Below are positions 1-8,784 of a stretch of DNA of 64,000 nt, piece by piece. Positions within the stretch are counted from its first letter, which is position 1. Each line of letters begins with the position of its first letter. The translations under genes and the position numbers were made by a program. The stretch is from assembly GCA_965263375.1 (NCBI GenBank), contig OZ253669.1, positions 496,001 to 560,000 on the forward strand, read 5' to 3'. The notes under the pieces were generated by a model. That model was given only the letters and a program-made list of their open reading frames with translations. It had not been told where the DNA came from and made no database searches. This stretch comes from JAJFFW01 sp965263375 (GTDB lineage: Bacteria; Pseudomonadota; Alphaproteobacteria; Caulobacterales; Parvularculaceae).

Positions 1-1794
1 ACAGCGATAATTGCGGCGGCTGGCTTGCTAAACGCGCTCGATATAACTGGAAAATCTATTAAGGACATCAAAGTCGCAGTCTCGGGCGCTGGGTCTTCTG
101 CGCTATCTGTCATTGGGCTGATTAAAGCGATGGGCTTGCCGGCTGAAAATGCATTAGTCTGTGATTCAAAAGGTGTCCTTTATCAAGGGCGCACACAGGG
201 GATGGACCAATGGCGCTCAGCCCATGCGGTTGCCACTGATAAACGCACGCTTGCTGAAGCCATGGATGGCGCAGATGTTGTGCTGGGTCTTTCCGTCGCC
301 GGCGCCATCACAAAAGACATGATTAAGTCCATGGCGAAAAACCCCATCATTTTTGTGATGGCGAACCCTACGCCAGAGATTTTGCCGGAAGAAATCCGCG
401 CTGTGCGCGACGATGCAATCATTGCGACCGGTCGGTCCGATTATGCAAACCAAGTCAACAATGTTCTCGGATTTCCGTATATTTTCCGCGGCGCTTTAGA
501 TGCACGCGCGCGAACAATAAATGAAGAAATGAAGATCGCTTGCGCGCAGGCTCTTGCAAATCTGGCGCGCGAAGATGTGCCCGATGAGGTGGCTGTGGCC
601 TATGGCAAACGCCTACGTTATGGGCCGGGTTACATCATTCCAACGCCGTTTGACCCACGGCTGATTTCAGAGATTCCGCCAGCCGTGGCCCAAGCTGCGG
701 TCAAAACCGGTGTTGCTCGTAAACAAATCGGCGATCTGGAGGCTTACTCGCAAACGCTTGCCGCACGAACTGATCCAAATGCGGCTTTCTTGCAAAAACG
801 CCACGCTCATTTACGCAACCTTGAAGAGCCAAAACGCATCGTTTTTGCTGAAGGCGAAGAAGAGGCTGTCATCCGCGCGGCTTACGCCTTCCAACAGGAA
901 GGCCTTGGAAAAGCGATTTTGATCGGCCGTGAAGAGCGCGTTCATGAAATGTTGCGTGGCATCGGTTTGCCCTCCGATAGCGAATTTGAAATCCATAACG
1001 CGAAATTGTCAGAGCATAACCCAACGTACACAGATTTTCTTTATGAGCGCTTGCAACGTGAAGGCTATCTATACCGGGATGTCCAGCGGCTTGTTAATAA
1101 TGACCGGAACGTATTTGGCGCATGCATGCTTGCACATGGTCATGGCGATGGCATGGTCACGGGCGTTACCCGAAACTATGATGTTGCTTTAAACAATGTT
1201 CGCCTCGTGCTTGATCCAAAGCCGGGAGAACGCTTAGTGGGCATGTCCATCATTCTCGCTAAAGGCCGCACGCTCTATGTGGCTGATACGAATATTGCGA
1301 TTTTGCCAAGTGCTGAAGACCTTGCCGATATAGCGACACAGGTTGCCCATGCGGTGCGCCATCTTGGGGCGGAGCCGCGGGTTGCTTTCGTTTCATATTC
1401 TAACTTCGGCAATCCTGACTCAACCCATGCGCGCCGGGTTGGCGGCGCTGTTGCTGTTCTCGATGGGCGTGACGACGTGGACTTTGAGTATGAAGGCGAG
1501 ATGACGCCGCGTATGGCGCTTAATGAAGAGTTTCGGAAAGTCTATCCGTTTTCACGGTTAACCAGCGATGCAAATATTCTCGTGACGCCAGGCCTGCACT
1601 CTGCTTCGATTTCAACCAAGCTAATGGGTGAAGTCGGGGGCGCTAGTGTTCTTGGCCCAGTTCTTCTTGGCCTTGAAAAGCCGGTTCAGATTGCGCAGGT
1701 CGGCGCGCGCGTGTCGGATATTGTGACGCTCGCTGCTATGGCGGCGTATGATATCGACACTGATCACCGTTCTTGGGCGCAGCGAAATGGTTAA
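1..1794 (+). CDS. maeB: NADP-dependent malic enzyme with phosphotransacetylase-like C-terminal domain (5' truncated by window)
   Basis: The frame is open from the first base, so about 160 N-terminal residues lie outside the window; 597 residues are visible. MaeB decarboxylates malate to pyruvate with reduction of NADP in the cytoplasm. The Rossmann motif GAGSSA begins near visible residue 29, followed by ANPTPEI and the rest of the malic-enzyme NAD-binding domain. From about residue 273 (EPKRIVFAEGEEEAV) a phosphate acetyl/butyryltransferase-like domain runs to the end. That fused layout is typical of proteobacterial MaeB of about 760 residues. The C-terminal domain is regulatory in characterised homologues and not known to be catalytic. 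It ends normally at TAA 1792-1794. Product assignment is firm; the start cannot be seen. Confidence 0.95.
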   Translation, partial: TAIIAAAGLLNALDITGKSIKDIKVAVSGAGSSALSVIGLIKAMGLPAENALVCDSKGVLYQGRTQGMDQWRSAHAVATDKRTLAEAMDGADVVLGLSVAGAITKDMIKSMAKNPIIFVMANPTPEILPEEIRAVRDDAIIATGRSDYANQVNNVLGFPYIFRGALDARARTINEEMKIACAQALANLAREDVPDEVAVAYGKRLRYGPGYIIPTPFDPRLISEIPPAVAQAAVKTGVARKQIGDLEAYSQTLAARTDPNAAFLQKRHAHLRNLEEPKRIVFAEGEEEAVIRAAYAFQQEGLGKAILIGREERVHEMLRGIGLPSDSEFEIHNAKLSEHNPTYTDFLYERLQREGYLYRDVQRLVNNDRNVFGACMLAHGHGDGMVTGVTRNYDVALNNVRLVLDPKPGERLVGMSIILAKGRTLYVADTNIAILPSAEDLADIATQVAHAVRHLGAEPRVAFVSYSNFGNPDSTHARRVGGAVAVLDGRDDVDFEYEGEMTPRMALNEEFRKVYPFSRLTSDANILVTPGLHSASISTKLMGEVGGASVLGPVLLGLEKPVQIAQVGARVSDIVTLAAMAAYDIDTDHRSWAQRNG

Positions 1795-1854
1795 CAATTA
1801 ATTAGCATGATATTTGCGTTGTCCTTTGCAGGTTGCAAAATGCAAAGGATCATC

Positions 1855-2184
1855 ATGGGCTCTGTTGTTTTTATCGCTATGGGCATGTCGTTTCTCGCTG
1901 TCCTGATTTGGTACATTGATAACGAAAAAAACGGGTCCTTGGGCGATGACGGCTTATTCGCATTGCGTCCAGCAGAGATTGAACCTGCTGATCAAGCACG
2001 CTCTTACCGCAGCGCGGGGCGGGCTTCTTATGCTTGGCGGTATGACCCAATGGCCCGGATGCGCGAAGAGGCTGCGGCGTCTTCCACATTTTCAAGTCGC
2101 GGACGTGGTTCAAACCGGTTTTCTGATATGGGTGGTCGCCGTTATACTGAACAGAAACGCGCCCAAGCGTTTAAGCAGAAATAG
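1855..2184 (+). CDS. small single-pass membrane protein, unknown function
   Basis: Hypothetical protein of 109 residues. I chose ATG 1855 because AAGGA lies five bases upstream; the same frame also has ATGs at 1807 and 1840 without a good ribosome binding site. Residues about 3-20 form one hydrophobic membrane segment (GSVVFIAMGMSFLAVLIW). A polar, Arg/Ser/Ala-rich tail of about 85 residues with no recognised domain follows. It begins about 60 bases after maeB on the same strand and may be cotranscribed. No function is assigned. The terminator just downstream serves the opposite strand (ahpD). Confidence 0.55.
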   Translation: MGSVVFIAMGMSFLAVLIWYIDNEKNGSLGDDGLFALRPAEIEPADQARSYRSAGRASYAWRYDPMARMREEAAASSTFSSRGRGSNRFSDMGGRRYTEQKRAQAFKQK

Positions 2185-2209
2185 CAGCCGTAAATTCAAT
2201 CCTTGAATT

Positions 2210-2246
2210 TACCAAAAACACCCCGCAGATTGTTTGCGGGGTGTTG
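2210..2246 (-). terminator. rho-independent terminator for ahpD
   Basis: An 11-bp perfect stem pairs 2217-2227 with 2235-2245 around a 7-base loop. Read on the minus strand the stem is followed by TTTTT, so it terminates the leftward ahpC-ahpD transcript 9 bases after the ahpD stop. On the plus strand it lacks a T tract. Confidence 0.85.
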
Positions 2247-2254
2247 CAGGAAAC

Positions 2255-2785
2255 TTAACTCAACGCTTCTTCGCCGTCTAAAATTGCAGCAGCAGCGTGA
2301 ACAACGCCAGCGATGCGAAGGGCGGTTTGGATTTGTTCTGTCGTCACGCCTTCTTTGCGCACGACTTTTTCATGGGCATCAAGGCACATGCCGCAGCCAT
2401 TAATGGCGGATACGGAAATCGACCAAATTTCAAAGTCGACCTTTTCGACACCTGGATTGCCAATAATATTCATACGAAGTTTTGCGGGAAGCTTTAGATA
2501 TTCCTGTGAGCTCATCAAATGGGCGGCCCGGTAATAAACATTGTTCATGCCCATAATCGCGGCGGCGGCTTTTGCTGCTGTCATCGCTTCAGGGGAAAGT
2601 TTATCGGCCACTTCAGCGCTGATCGCCTTAATCACAGTCGCATTTCGGCTCGCGAGCGCGGAGGCTAGGAAGGCGCCGTATTTTTGCTGATCGCTTAAAA
2701 TCGTTTCGTTTGCAAGGCTGCCTAGATTAAGGCGAATGTCTTTTGCGTAATCGGGAATTTGGTCGCGTAGGGCGTCAATAGTCAT
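2255..2785 (-). CDS. ahpD: alkylhydroperoxidase AhpD
   Basis: Carboxymuconolactone-decarboxylase/AhpD-fold protein of 176 residues. It carries the catalytic CxxC-x3-H motif CGMCLDAHEK, with Cys131, Cys134 and His138, almost the same positions as in mycobacterial AhpD (130/133/137). In that system AhpD re-reduces the peroxiredoxin AhpC, itself fed by dihydrolipoamide components. Here the gene lies 134 bases downstream of ahpC on the same strand. The start is ATG 2785, with AGGAGG seven bases upstream. A hairpin at 2882-2905 separates the two genes and a terminator follows the stop. The family is clear; the electron donor is inferred from mycobacteria. Confidence 0.93.
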   Translation of the reverse strand: MTIDALRDQIPDYAKDIRLNLGSLANETILSDQQKYGAFLASALASRNATVIKAISAEVADKLSPEAMTAAKAAAAIMGMNNVYYRAAHLMSSQEYLKLPAKLRMNIIGNPGVEKVDFEIWSISVSAINGCGMCLDAHEKVVRKEGVTTEQIQTALRIAGVVHAAAAILDGEEALS

Positions 2786-2881
2786 TAGAGGCCTCCTTTG
2801 CTAGGGTTAAGGCGCAGGCAATAGCTTCTTATCTGTGCTGATAGATCTGCACAGGGGGATGAAAAACAATACTGGGATGAT

Positions 2882-2905
2882 TGGGGCGCAATTTTGCGCG
2901 CCCCA
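2882..2905. other. intergenic hairpin between ahpC and ahpD
   Basis: An inverted repeat of 8 bp (TGGGGCGC at 2882-2889, GCGCCCCA at 2898-2905) encloses 8 bases. It sits between the ahpC stop (2920) and the ahpD start. No T tract follows on either strand, so it is more likely an mRNA processing or stability element that lowers ahpD output than a full terminator. That role is inference. Confidence 0.4.
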
Positions 2906-2919
2906 TGTGGTGACACTAA

Positions 2920-3465
2920 TTAAAGTGTGTCGCCGCCGACAGGGCGGTTGCACGGACACAGTTCGTCCGTTTGCAGAGCATCAAGAACGCGCAATGTGTC
3001 TTGCGGGTTACGCCCAACGTTTAGGTTGTTCACATAAACGTGCTGAATGACGTTGTGTGGATCAACAACGAATGTTGCGCGAAGGGCGACGCCTTCTTCT
3101 GAGCGAATGCCAAGACCGTCGATCAGTGCGCCTGTTGTATCAGCAAATTGCCAGGCAGGGTGCTTGTCTAGATCTGGGTGATCACGGCGCCATGCGAGTT
3201 TACAAAATTCGTTGTCTGAGCTGCCGCCAAGGACAATAGCGTCCCGGTCTTCAAACTCTTTCGCGAGGCGGCCAAATTCAGCGATTTCAGTTGGGCAAAC
3301 AAATGTGAAGTCTTTTGGATAGAAATAGATGACTTTCCACTTGCCGGAAAAGCTCTCCTGGGTGAGTTGCTCATAGGCGGACTCGCCATTTTCTTCGTGG
3401 CTGTTAAAGCCGGGTTTTACGCCAACAACTGTAAAATCAGGCAGTTTATCGCCAACACCTAACAT
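2920..3465 (-). CDS. ahpC: peroxiredoxin AhpC (2-Cys type)
   Basis: Cytoplasmic peroxiredoxin of 181 residues that reduces H2O2 and organic hydroperoxides. The peroxidatic cysteine is Cys57 in DFTFVCPTE. Further cysteines are Cys88 and a C-terminal CPC (Cys170 and Cys172), an arrangement like the three-cysteine mycobacterial AhpC that is recycled by AhpD, which is the next gene. The start ATG 3465 has AGGAG eight bases upstream. It is transcribed divergently from oxyR across a 188-base spacer that holds a candidate OxyR site, so induction by peroxide is expected. Confidence 0.95.
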   Translation of the reverse strand: MLGVGDKLPDFTVVGVKPGFNSHEENGESAYEQLTQESFSGKWKVIYFYPKDFTFVCPTEIAEFGRLAKEFEDRDAIVLGGSSDNEFCKLAWRRDHPDLDKHPAWQFADTTGALIDGLGIRSEEGVALRATFVVDPHNVIQHVYVNNLNVGRNPQDTLRVLDALQTDELCPCNRPVGGDTL

Positions 3466-3581
3466 CGGGCTCTCCTGTGAATTGAGATTTAAAAAATATC
3501 TTACGGGCGCGTTTTACGCCGCGCCATTATCAATTAGGCTTGGCTTGAAAATTAATCAAATAGATAATAGCGTTGTGGAAA

Positions 3582-3596
3582 ATCGAATTTTTCGAT
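3582..3596. promoter_or_regulatory. candidate LysR/OxyR operator between ahpC and oxyR
   Basis: The 15-bp palindrome ATCGAA-N3-TTCGAT has the ATC-N9-GAT form common to LysR-type regulator boxes. It lies 58 bases before the oxyR start and 117 bases before the ahpC start, where a shared site would control both promoters. The full four-half-site OxyR consensus is not evident, so binding by OxyR is inferred from position. Confidence 0.45.
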
Positions 3597-3653
3597 AGTC
3601 CGACCAAAGGCGTTAGCGTTCTGTTTTAAAAGAATTTTAAGGGCAGGCAGGCT

Positions 3654-4550
3654 GTGAACTTACTTCCAACATTGCGACAATTACAATTTTTTGTGGCGCT
3701 CGTGCGACGCCAGTCCTTCTCCAAAGCGGCGGAGGATTGCCTTGTTTCCCAATCGACCTTGTCTTCAGCGATTAAAGAACTTGAGGGGCTTTTAGATTGC
3801 CAGTTGGTGGATCGTTCAACCCGCGCCTTTGGACTGACCCCTGCGGGTGAGGAAGTGGCGATGCGCGCGTCGCAAATTTTGGCCGACGCCGAAGATATGG
3901 CGCGTGAGGCGGCAAATCGCGGCCCGTTGGAAGGCCCCTTCCGCTTAGGGGTGATCCCTACGATAGCGCCTTTCTTATTGCCGAAGGCGGCGCTGCGCTT
4001 AAAAAAAGCATTTCCAAAACTAGAACTTTTCTTGCGAGAAGATCTGACCGATCAACTAATCGAACGGCTACAGTCTGGATCTTTGGACGCTGCGCTTTTA
4101 GCGTTCCCTTATGATGTTCCGGGAGCGGAAGTCATCGAGATTGGGGCGGATCCATTTTGGTATGCGGCGGCGCCAGATGATCCCCTAGTTGAAAAAGAGG
4201 TGGTCTCAGCTAAAGAGCTGCAATCGACGAAGCTCCTATTGCTTGAGGATGGCCATTGCCTGCGCGAACATGCGATGGACGCTTGCAAATTACGGGCGCC
4301 CGATGTGGCGGCGGCTTTCGGCGCCACCAGCCTTTTCACGTTGGCCCAGATGGTCCGTTCCGGCCTTGGCGCAACACTACTGCCGGAAATGGCGGTGCGC
4401 GCCGGGTTTGCAAAATCCTCAGGGCTAAAAGCGACGCCTTTAAAGGAGCCTGCGCCATCGCGTCGGATTGGCCTTGCATGGCGACGCGGCGCGGGACGAT
4501 CGCAGGAGGCTGAAGCCATTGCACAAACATTCCAGGCTCAGATGAGCTGA
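3654..4550 (+). CDS. oxyR: hydrogen-peroxide sensor/regulator OxyR (LysR family)
   Basis: LysR-type regulator of 298 residues with an N-terminal winged HTH (residues 5-65, including SFSKAAEDCLVSQSTLSSAI) and a periplasmic-binding-protein-like effector domain. The redox pair is conserved: Cys202 and Cys211 lie in GHCLREHAMDAC, matching the E. coli Cys199/Cys208 spacing that forms the peroxide-induced disulfide. The start is GTG 3654 with a weak GGCAGG upstream. It is divergent from ahpC-ahpD, its probable main target. The cysteine motif separates it from other LysR proteins. Confidence 0.95.
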   Translation: MNLLPTLRQLQFFVALVRRQSFSKAAEDCLVSQSTLSSAIKELEGLLDCQLVDRSTRAFGLTPAGEEVAMRASQILADAEDMAREAANRGPLEGPFRLGVIPTIAPFLLPKAALRLKKAFPKLELFLREDLTDQLIERLQSGSLDAALLAFPYDVPGAEVIEIGADPFWYAAAPDDPLVEKEVVSAKELQSTKLLLLEDGHCLREHAMDACKLRAPDVAAAFGATSLFTLAQMVRSGLGATLLPEMAVRAGFAKSSGLKATPLKEPAPSRRIGLAWRRGAGRSQEAEAIAQTFQAQMS

Positions 4551-4564
4551 TGTTGTGAGCGCTT

Positions 4565-5779
4565 TTAATGCCCGCCAAGCCGTGTGTGTTTTAGCTCGGC
4601 GATTTTTCCATCATCCGACATCATGATCGCGATCGGCCGACTTGGTTGGAACTGCGTTAAGATCAGCATCATTGAAACCGTCATAGGAACGCAAAGCAGT
4701 ACACCGGCAAAACCCCATATTGATCCCCAAAAGGCGAGGCTGATCAAAATAACAAGGGGACTTAAGTTTAAGGATCGCCCGACTATGCGCGGCTCAACTG
4801 CGTTGCTCATAATCTGCTCAACGCCAATCAACAGCCCCAGCGTGATTAACATTTTTTGAACCCCGCCATCCGGCTGCACCAGCGCAAGTAAAACAGGCAG
4901 CATAATCGCAGAAGCCGCCCCAAAAACGGGAATGTAATTTAGGCCAAAAATAAGCAGCGCCCAAAAGCCAGGGAAGTCCACCCCGACAAGGATCATGATT
5001 AGATAGCTCATCCCTGCGGTAAACAGGTTTGAATAGGTTTTGACCGTAATGTATTGGCGGACCAGTGCGCCAATATCGCTAATGGTTTCGTCAATGGCTT
5101 TGCGCCGGCTTTGATCGCTGGTTAAAAGGGCGATCTTTTTAAAAATCCGTCCCCGTTCGACAAGAATGAAGACAGTGTAAAGGAATATGATGACCGCATT
5201 GGCAAGAAGGGCTCGTGTTGCTGCTGCGATGCTAGCGAGCACAGGCTGGATCATCCCAAGCGCTTGACTGCGCATTTGTTCAAGGGTGTTGCCGATGAAG
5301 TCTGCTTCCACCAAATTTTGTGTGCGAATAAAAGCGATGATCTGATCGGCGACATTGCGCAGTCTTTGTTCATATTCTGGCGCTGCGGTAATAAGCGCCT
5401 CAACGTTTGATTTGGTGACTTCAACGAATAAAAAGACCCCTGTAAAGATGGCGGCGAAAGCGAAAATATAACCAAGCCAACTGGGGATATATTTCCCGAT
5501 ATAGGGTAGGCGGCGAAAGCTTTCTCTCAGTGTAAATATTAAAAAGCTCAAAAAAACGGCTGTCACCAATGGGATCAGCAGACTGCGTCCGATGAAAAGC
5601 ACATAGGTGATCAAGACCGCTAATGCGAGGCTAAAAAAAGTGCGCGCTTGTCCAGGAAAGCCGCCGCCAAAGGAGGATTGGCTTAGCTTTTTTTCTCGCA
5701 GCATTGCGCTTGCACTTTTAAAAGCGTCTTGTTGCAGGGGCGACGCATCTTGTGATGCGGGTTTGGGCGTATCCGTCAT
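4565..5779 (-). CDS. AI-2E family transporter / PerM-like membrane protein
   Basis: Polytopic inner-membrane protein of 404 residues in the AI-2E transporter (UPF0118, PerM) family. After about 45 soluble residues there are paired helices at 48-90, then a central soluble region around 120-165, and a C-terminal block of helices containing the FGLNYIPVFGA and GVEQIMSNAVEPRIVG family signatures. Characterised relatives act in autoinducer export or Na+/H+ antiport, so the substrate is open. The start ATG 5779 has AAGGA seven bases upstream. It converges on oxyR with 14 bases between the stops. Confidence 0.85.
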   Translation of the reverse strand: MTDTPKPASQDASPLQQDAFKSASAMLREKKLSQSSFGGGFPGQARTFFSLALAVLITYVLFIGRSLLIPLVTAVFLSFLIFTLRESFRRLPYIGKYIPSWLGYIFAFAAIFTGVFLFVEVTKSNVEALITAAPEYEQRLRNVADQIIAFIRTQNLVEADFIGNTLEQMRSQALGMIQPVLASIAAATRALLANAVIIFLYTVFILVERGRIFKKIALLTSDQSRRKAIDETISDIGALVRQYITVKTYSNLFTAGMSYLIMILVGVDFPGFWALLIFGLNYIPVFGAASAIMLPVLLALVQPDGGVQKMLITLGLLIGVEQIMSNAVEPRIVGRSLNLSPLVILISLAFWGSIWGFAGVLLCVPMTVSMMLILTQFQPSRPIAIMMSDDGKIAELKHTRLGGH

Positions 5780-5898
5780 TGGCGCATCCTTTATTAATTG
5801 AGATATAGATCGATTTTCTCACTCTCGCTAGGTGCGCAAGAGGGGAGTTGTCGGCGTTAGATATTTTGCTTGCGCTAAATCATTGCTATGTAAGCGTG

Positions 5899-7320
5899 AT
5901 GATTGTTGATGAAATACCCTGGCTTGATCCATTGGCGATAGCGCCAGCCTTTTATGGCGCCCCTGGCGCTCATCTGTTGCATTCGGCTGCGACAATGCCG
6001 GCTGGTTGGGGCGGTGGGGAATGGTCAATCTTTGTAGCCGAGCCAGCATCGGTATTTCAGGTCCGTGACGGCTGCGTTGAGATTGATGGCCAGAGCCAAG
6101 ACAATAACCCCTTTGAAGTTTTTGCAGAATTTTTAAAGAGCCGCGAAAACCAAGCGGCTGACACGGCTAAGGCCTTAGGGCGGCAAGACCCATTCTTTAA
6201 AACGGCGCCGTTTTTATCAGGATGTGTCGGATATATCGGCTATGAAATGGGCACAGCCTTAGAGCCTAGCGTTACGATGCCCCCATCGCCTTACCGATTG
6301 CCGGATATGGTGTTCGGCGCTTATGACAGCGCGCTGTTATTCCACAAAAGGATGAAACGCGCATTTATTGTGGCGCGCAACGATGCTGCGACAACGCCTT
6401 TGCGGCGGGCATTGCAAATGCTTTCGCAAATAAACGCCCATCATTGCTCTATCAAACCTTACAATGTTGGCGACTGGTCGAGCAATTTTACTGCCCCGCA
6501 ATATCGTGCAGCGATTGCTGGGGTTGTTGAAAACATTCTTGACGGTGATTTTTTTCAGGCAAACATCGCGCAGCAAATAAAATTTGAGATTGAGCATTGT
6601 AATGCGAGTGATTTATTTGCCGTGCTAAGCAATAAAAGCGCAGCCCCATATGGCGCCTTTTTGCAATATGAAGAGGGGGCGATATTCTCAAATTCGCCGG
6701 AGCGTTTTTTTACATTAAAGGAAGGGCGAAAAATAATTTGTGAGCCAATAAAAGGAACGCGGCCTCGTAGCGATAATGAAAATGAAGATCGGCATTATGC
6801 TGTAGAGCTATTAAAAGATGAAAAAGATCGTGCTGAAAATATTATGATTGTCGACTTGATGCGCAATGATTTATCGCGCGTCTGTATCGATAACAGCATA
6901 GATGTAGAAAAAATTTGCGCGCTTGTTAGCTATGCAACCGTGCATCATCTCGTATCAACAGTATCGGGTGCTTTGAAAGATGATTTTGGCGTCTCGGATG
7001 TCCTGGCGGCGCTGTTTCCATGCGGATCGATTACCGGCGCCCCCAAAGTTGAAGCTATGAAAGCAATCGCGCGGACGGAAAAAATAGGGCGTGGTCCTTA
7101 TTGCGGCGCAATTGGGTATATCGATGATCGCGGTTATGCTGATTTTTCTGTTGCTATACGCACCATGATGATGACGCCTACTAAGAAGGGGGTCGCCGCC
7201 GTGATTCCGGTGGGCGGGGGAATAACCCACCAATCAAACCCAGCGCGTGAATATCAGGAAACCTTAGATAAGGCGGCGTTTTTTTTGGGCGCGCTTGGCG
7301 CTAAAGAGGCGGCCTTATGA
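5899..7320 (+). CDS. pabB: aminodeoxychorismate synthase component I
   Basis: Chorismate-utilising enzyme of 473 residues that makes 4-amino-4-deoxychorismate for p-aminobenzoate and folate. The signature CEPIKGTRPR is the PabB form, where the PIKGT lysine replaces the PMAGT of TrpE. DLMRNDLSRVC and GSITGAPKVEAM complete the active site. I chose ATG 5899 (MIVDEIPWLDP), where similarity to PabB proteins begins; the frame extends upstream to TTG 5848. The stop overlaps the pabA start by four bases (ATGA), so the two subunits are translationally coupled. Confidence 0.93.
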   Translation: MIVDEIPWLDPLAIAPAFYGAPGAHLLHSAATMPAGWGGGEWSIFVAEPASVFQVRDGCVEIDGQSQDNNPFEVFAEFLKSRENQAADTAKALGRQDPFFKTAPFLSGCVGYIGYEMGTALEPSVTMPPSPYRLPDMVFGAYDSALLFHKRMKRAFIVARNDAATTPLRRALQMLSQINAHHCSIKPYNVGDWSSNFTAPQYRAAIAGVVENILDGDFFQANIAQQIKFEIEHCNASDLFAVLSNKSAAPYGAFLQYEEGAIFSNSPERFFTLKEGRKIICEPIKGTRPRSDNENEDRHYAVELLKDEKDRAENIMIVDLMRNDLSRVCIDNSIDVEKICALVSYATVHHLVSTVSGALKDDFGVSDVLAALFPCGSITGAPKVEAMKAIARTEKIGRGPYCGAIGYIDDRGYADFSVAIRTMMMTPTKKGVAAVIPVGGGITHQSNPAREYQETLDKAAFFLGALGAKEAAL

Positions 7321-7898
7321 GAATTTTGGTTGTCGATAACTATGATTCATTTGCTCATAACTTGGCGCGCTATTTCCGCCTGGCGGGCGGCCAAACAGAT
7401 ATTTTGCGCAATGACGAGGACTTGATATCATACGCTGAAAGCAAAAACCCCCAAGGGGTTGTGCTGTCGCCGGGTCCTAAAACGCCCCGCGAGGCTGGGG
7501 GATGTTTGGAATTGCTTGCCGCTTTACCCGCTTCAACGCCCGTTCTGGGGGTGTGTCTTGGGCATCAATGTCTTGCCGAAGCTTTTGGCGGTGAAACGGT
7601 GCGCGCTGAGCGGGCGATGCATGGAGAGGCCGGGCTTATACGCCATGATGGCGACGGGCTATTTAAGGATGCGCCTCAGCCTTTAAGTGTTGGGCGATAT
7701 CATTCATTGGTTAGTCATATTCCTGATGCTGGGCCTCTTGAGCCTTGCGCTTGGAGTGAGGAAGGTGAATTAATGGCGATACGTCATAAAGAACGTCCTT
7801 GGTTTGGGGTTCAGTTTCATCCAGAGTCTGTTTTAACGCCGCAAGGTGATTTATTGACGAAGAATTTCCTAACTTTCATAGTGTTACGGCAGGATTAG
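7317..7898 (+). CDS. pabA: aminodeoxychorismate synthase component II (glutamine amidotransferase)
   Basis: Class I glutamine amidotransferase of 193 residues that supplies ammonia to PabB. The oxyanion/nucleophile segment GVCLGHQC carries the catalytic Cys, and the HPESVLTPQG block carries the His and Glu of the triad. On its own the sequence could equally be TrpG, the anthranilate synthase subunit. The ATGA overlap with pabB and the following pabC make PabA the better call, although amphibolic use cannot be excluded. Confidence 0.93.
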   Translation: MRILVVDNYDSFAHNLARYFRLAGGQTDILRNDEDLISYAESKNPQGVVLSPGPKTPREAGGCLELLAALPASTPVLGVCLGHQCLAEAFGGETVRAERAMHGEAGLIRHDGDGLFKDAPQPLSVGRYHSLVSHIPDAGPLEPCAWSEEGELMAIRHKERPWFGVQFHPESVLTPQGDLLTKNFLTFIVLRQD

Positions 7899-7905
7899 CG
7901 CAGCA

Positions 7906-8784
7906 ATGGCGATCATTTGGAAAAATGGGGATTATCTGCCTACAGATCGGGTAATATCAGCAGCTGATCGCGGTTTTTTGTTGGGCGACGGGGTTTTTGA
8001 GACCATTCTAGTCAGCGATACGCAGCCTGTATTCTTTAACCAGCATATGGAGCGTTTGCAAAAAGGATTGAACGCCCTTTATATGCCCCCATTTGAGGGC
8101 TTTGAGATTAAGCCCATAATCCATGAGCTGAAAACACGAAACGGTATTACGGGAAATTGCGCTATGCGCATTACGATGACGCGTGGTCCGGTTGGGCGCG
8201 GCCTTTCCGCAATTCCTATGGCTCAGATTAAACCGACAGTCGTTATCGCCCTTAGTAATGGGGCGCCTTCACAAGCGCAGCCATTGAAGCTGCACCTATC
8301 TGACGTGAGGGTCTTTTCTTCGGCTGAGGATAGAAGCTTTAAAAGTTTATCAGGTTACGGTCCTAATATCCGTGCACGGTATGAGGCAGCAGCGGCAGAT
8401 TGTGATGATGCATTGCTGTTTAATGAAATGGGCCATCTTGTTGGCGCCAGCGCTGCAAATGTATTTATGATTGAACCGGGCCGTGTATTGAAGACGCCGC
8501 CGTTGAACGATGGCGTCTTGCCGGGGATTACCCGTAGCGTACTTATGCAGGCGTGCCGTAAAGTTGGGTGGACTGTTCATGAAACCTCAATTTTGCGAAC
8601 GCAGATCAAGAATAAAGCGCTTGCGCTTACGAACTGTCTTGTCGGGGTGAATGGGGGCTATGCTGTTTATGCGGAAAACCTAAAAACCAATCAGTCATTT
8701 CTAATCGAGGCGATTGAGGAATTGAAAAAGATTCTACATACTGCTGTGATGGAAGACATTAATCGTGAAAAGTCCGCTCTATGA
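7906..8784 (+). CDS. pabC: aminodeoxychorismate lyase (class IV aminotransferase fold)
   Basis: PLP-dependent class IV protein of 292 residues. In this operon it should convert 4-amino-4-deoxychorismate to p-aminobenzoate plus pyruvate. The likely PLP lysine is in RSFKSLSGYGPNIRAR, followed by the DDALLFNEMGHLVGASAANVF family block and the DGVLPGITR phosphate-binding loop. It starts 7 bases after pabA. Branched-chain and D-amino-acid aminotransferases share the fold, so the lyase activity is assigned mainly from context. Its end overlaps the next gene by four bases (ATGA). Confidence 0.88.
   Translation: MAIIWKNGDYLPTDRVISAADRGFLLGDGVFETILVSDTQPVFFNQHMERLQKGLNALYMPPFEGFEIKPIIHELKTRNGITGNCAMRITMTRGPVGRGLSAIPMAQIKPTVVIALSNGAPSQAQPLKLHLSDVRVFSSAEDRSFKSLSGYGPNIRARYEAAAADCDDALLFNEMGHLVGASAANVFMIEPGRVLKTPPLNDGVLPGITRSVLMQACRKVGWTVHETSILRTQIKNKALALTNCLVGVNGGYAVYAENLKTNQSFLIEAIEELKKILHTAVMEDINREKSAL

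Noticed and set aside
7317..7898. TrpG (anthranilate synthase amidotransferase)
   Set aside because: Sequence cannot exclude it, but coupling to pabB with PIKGT and the adjacent pabC favour PabA.
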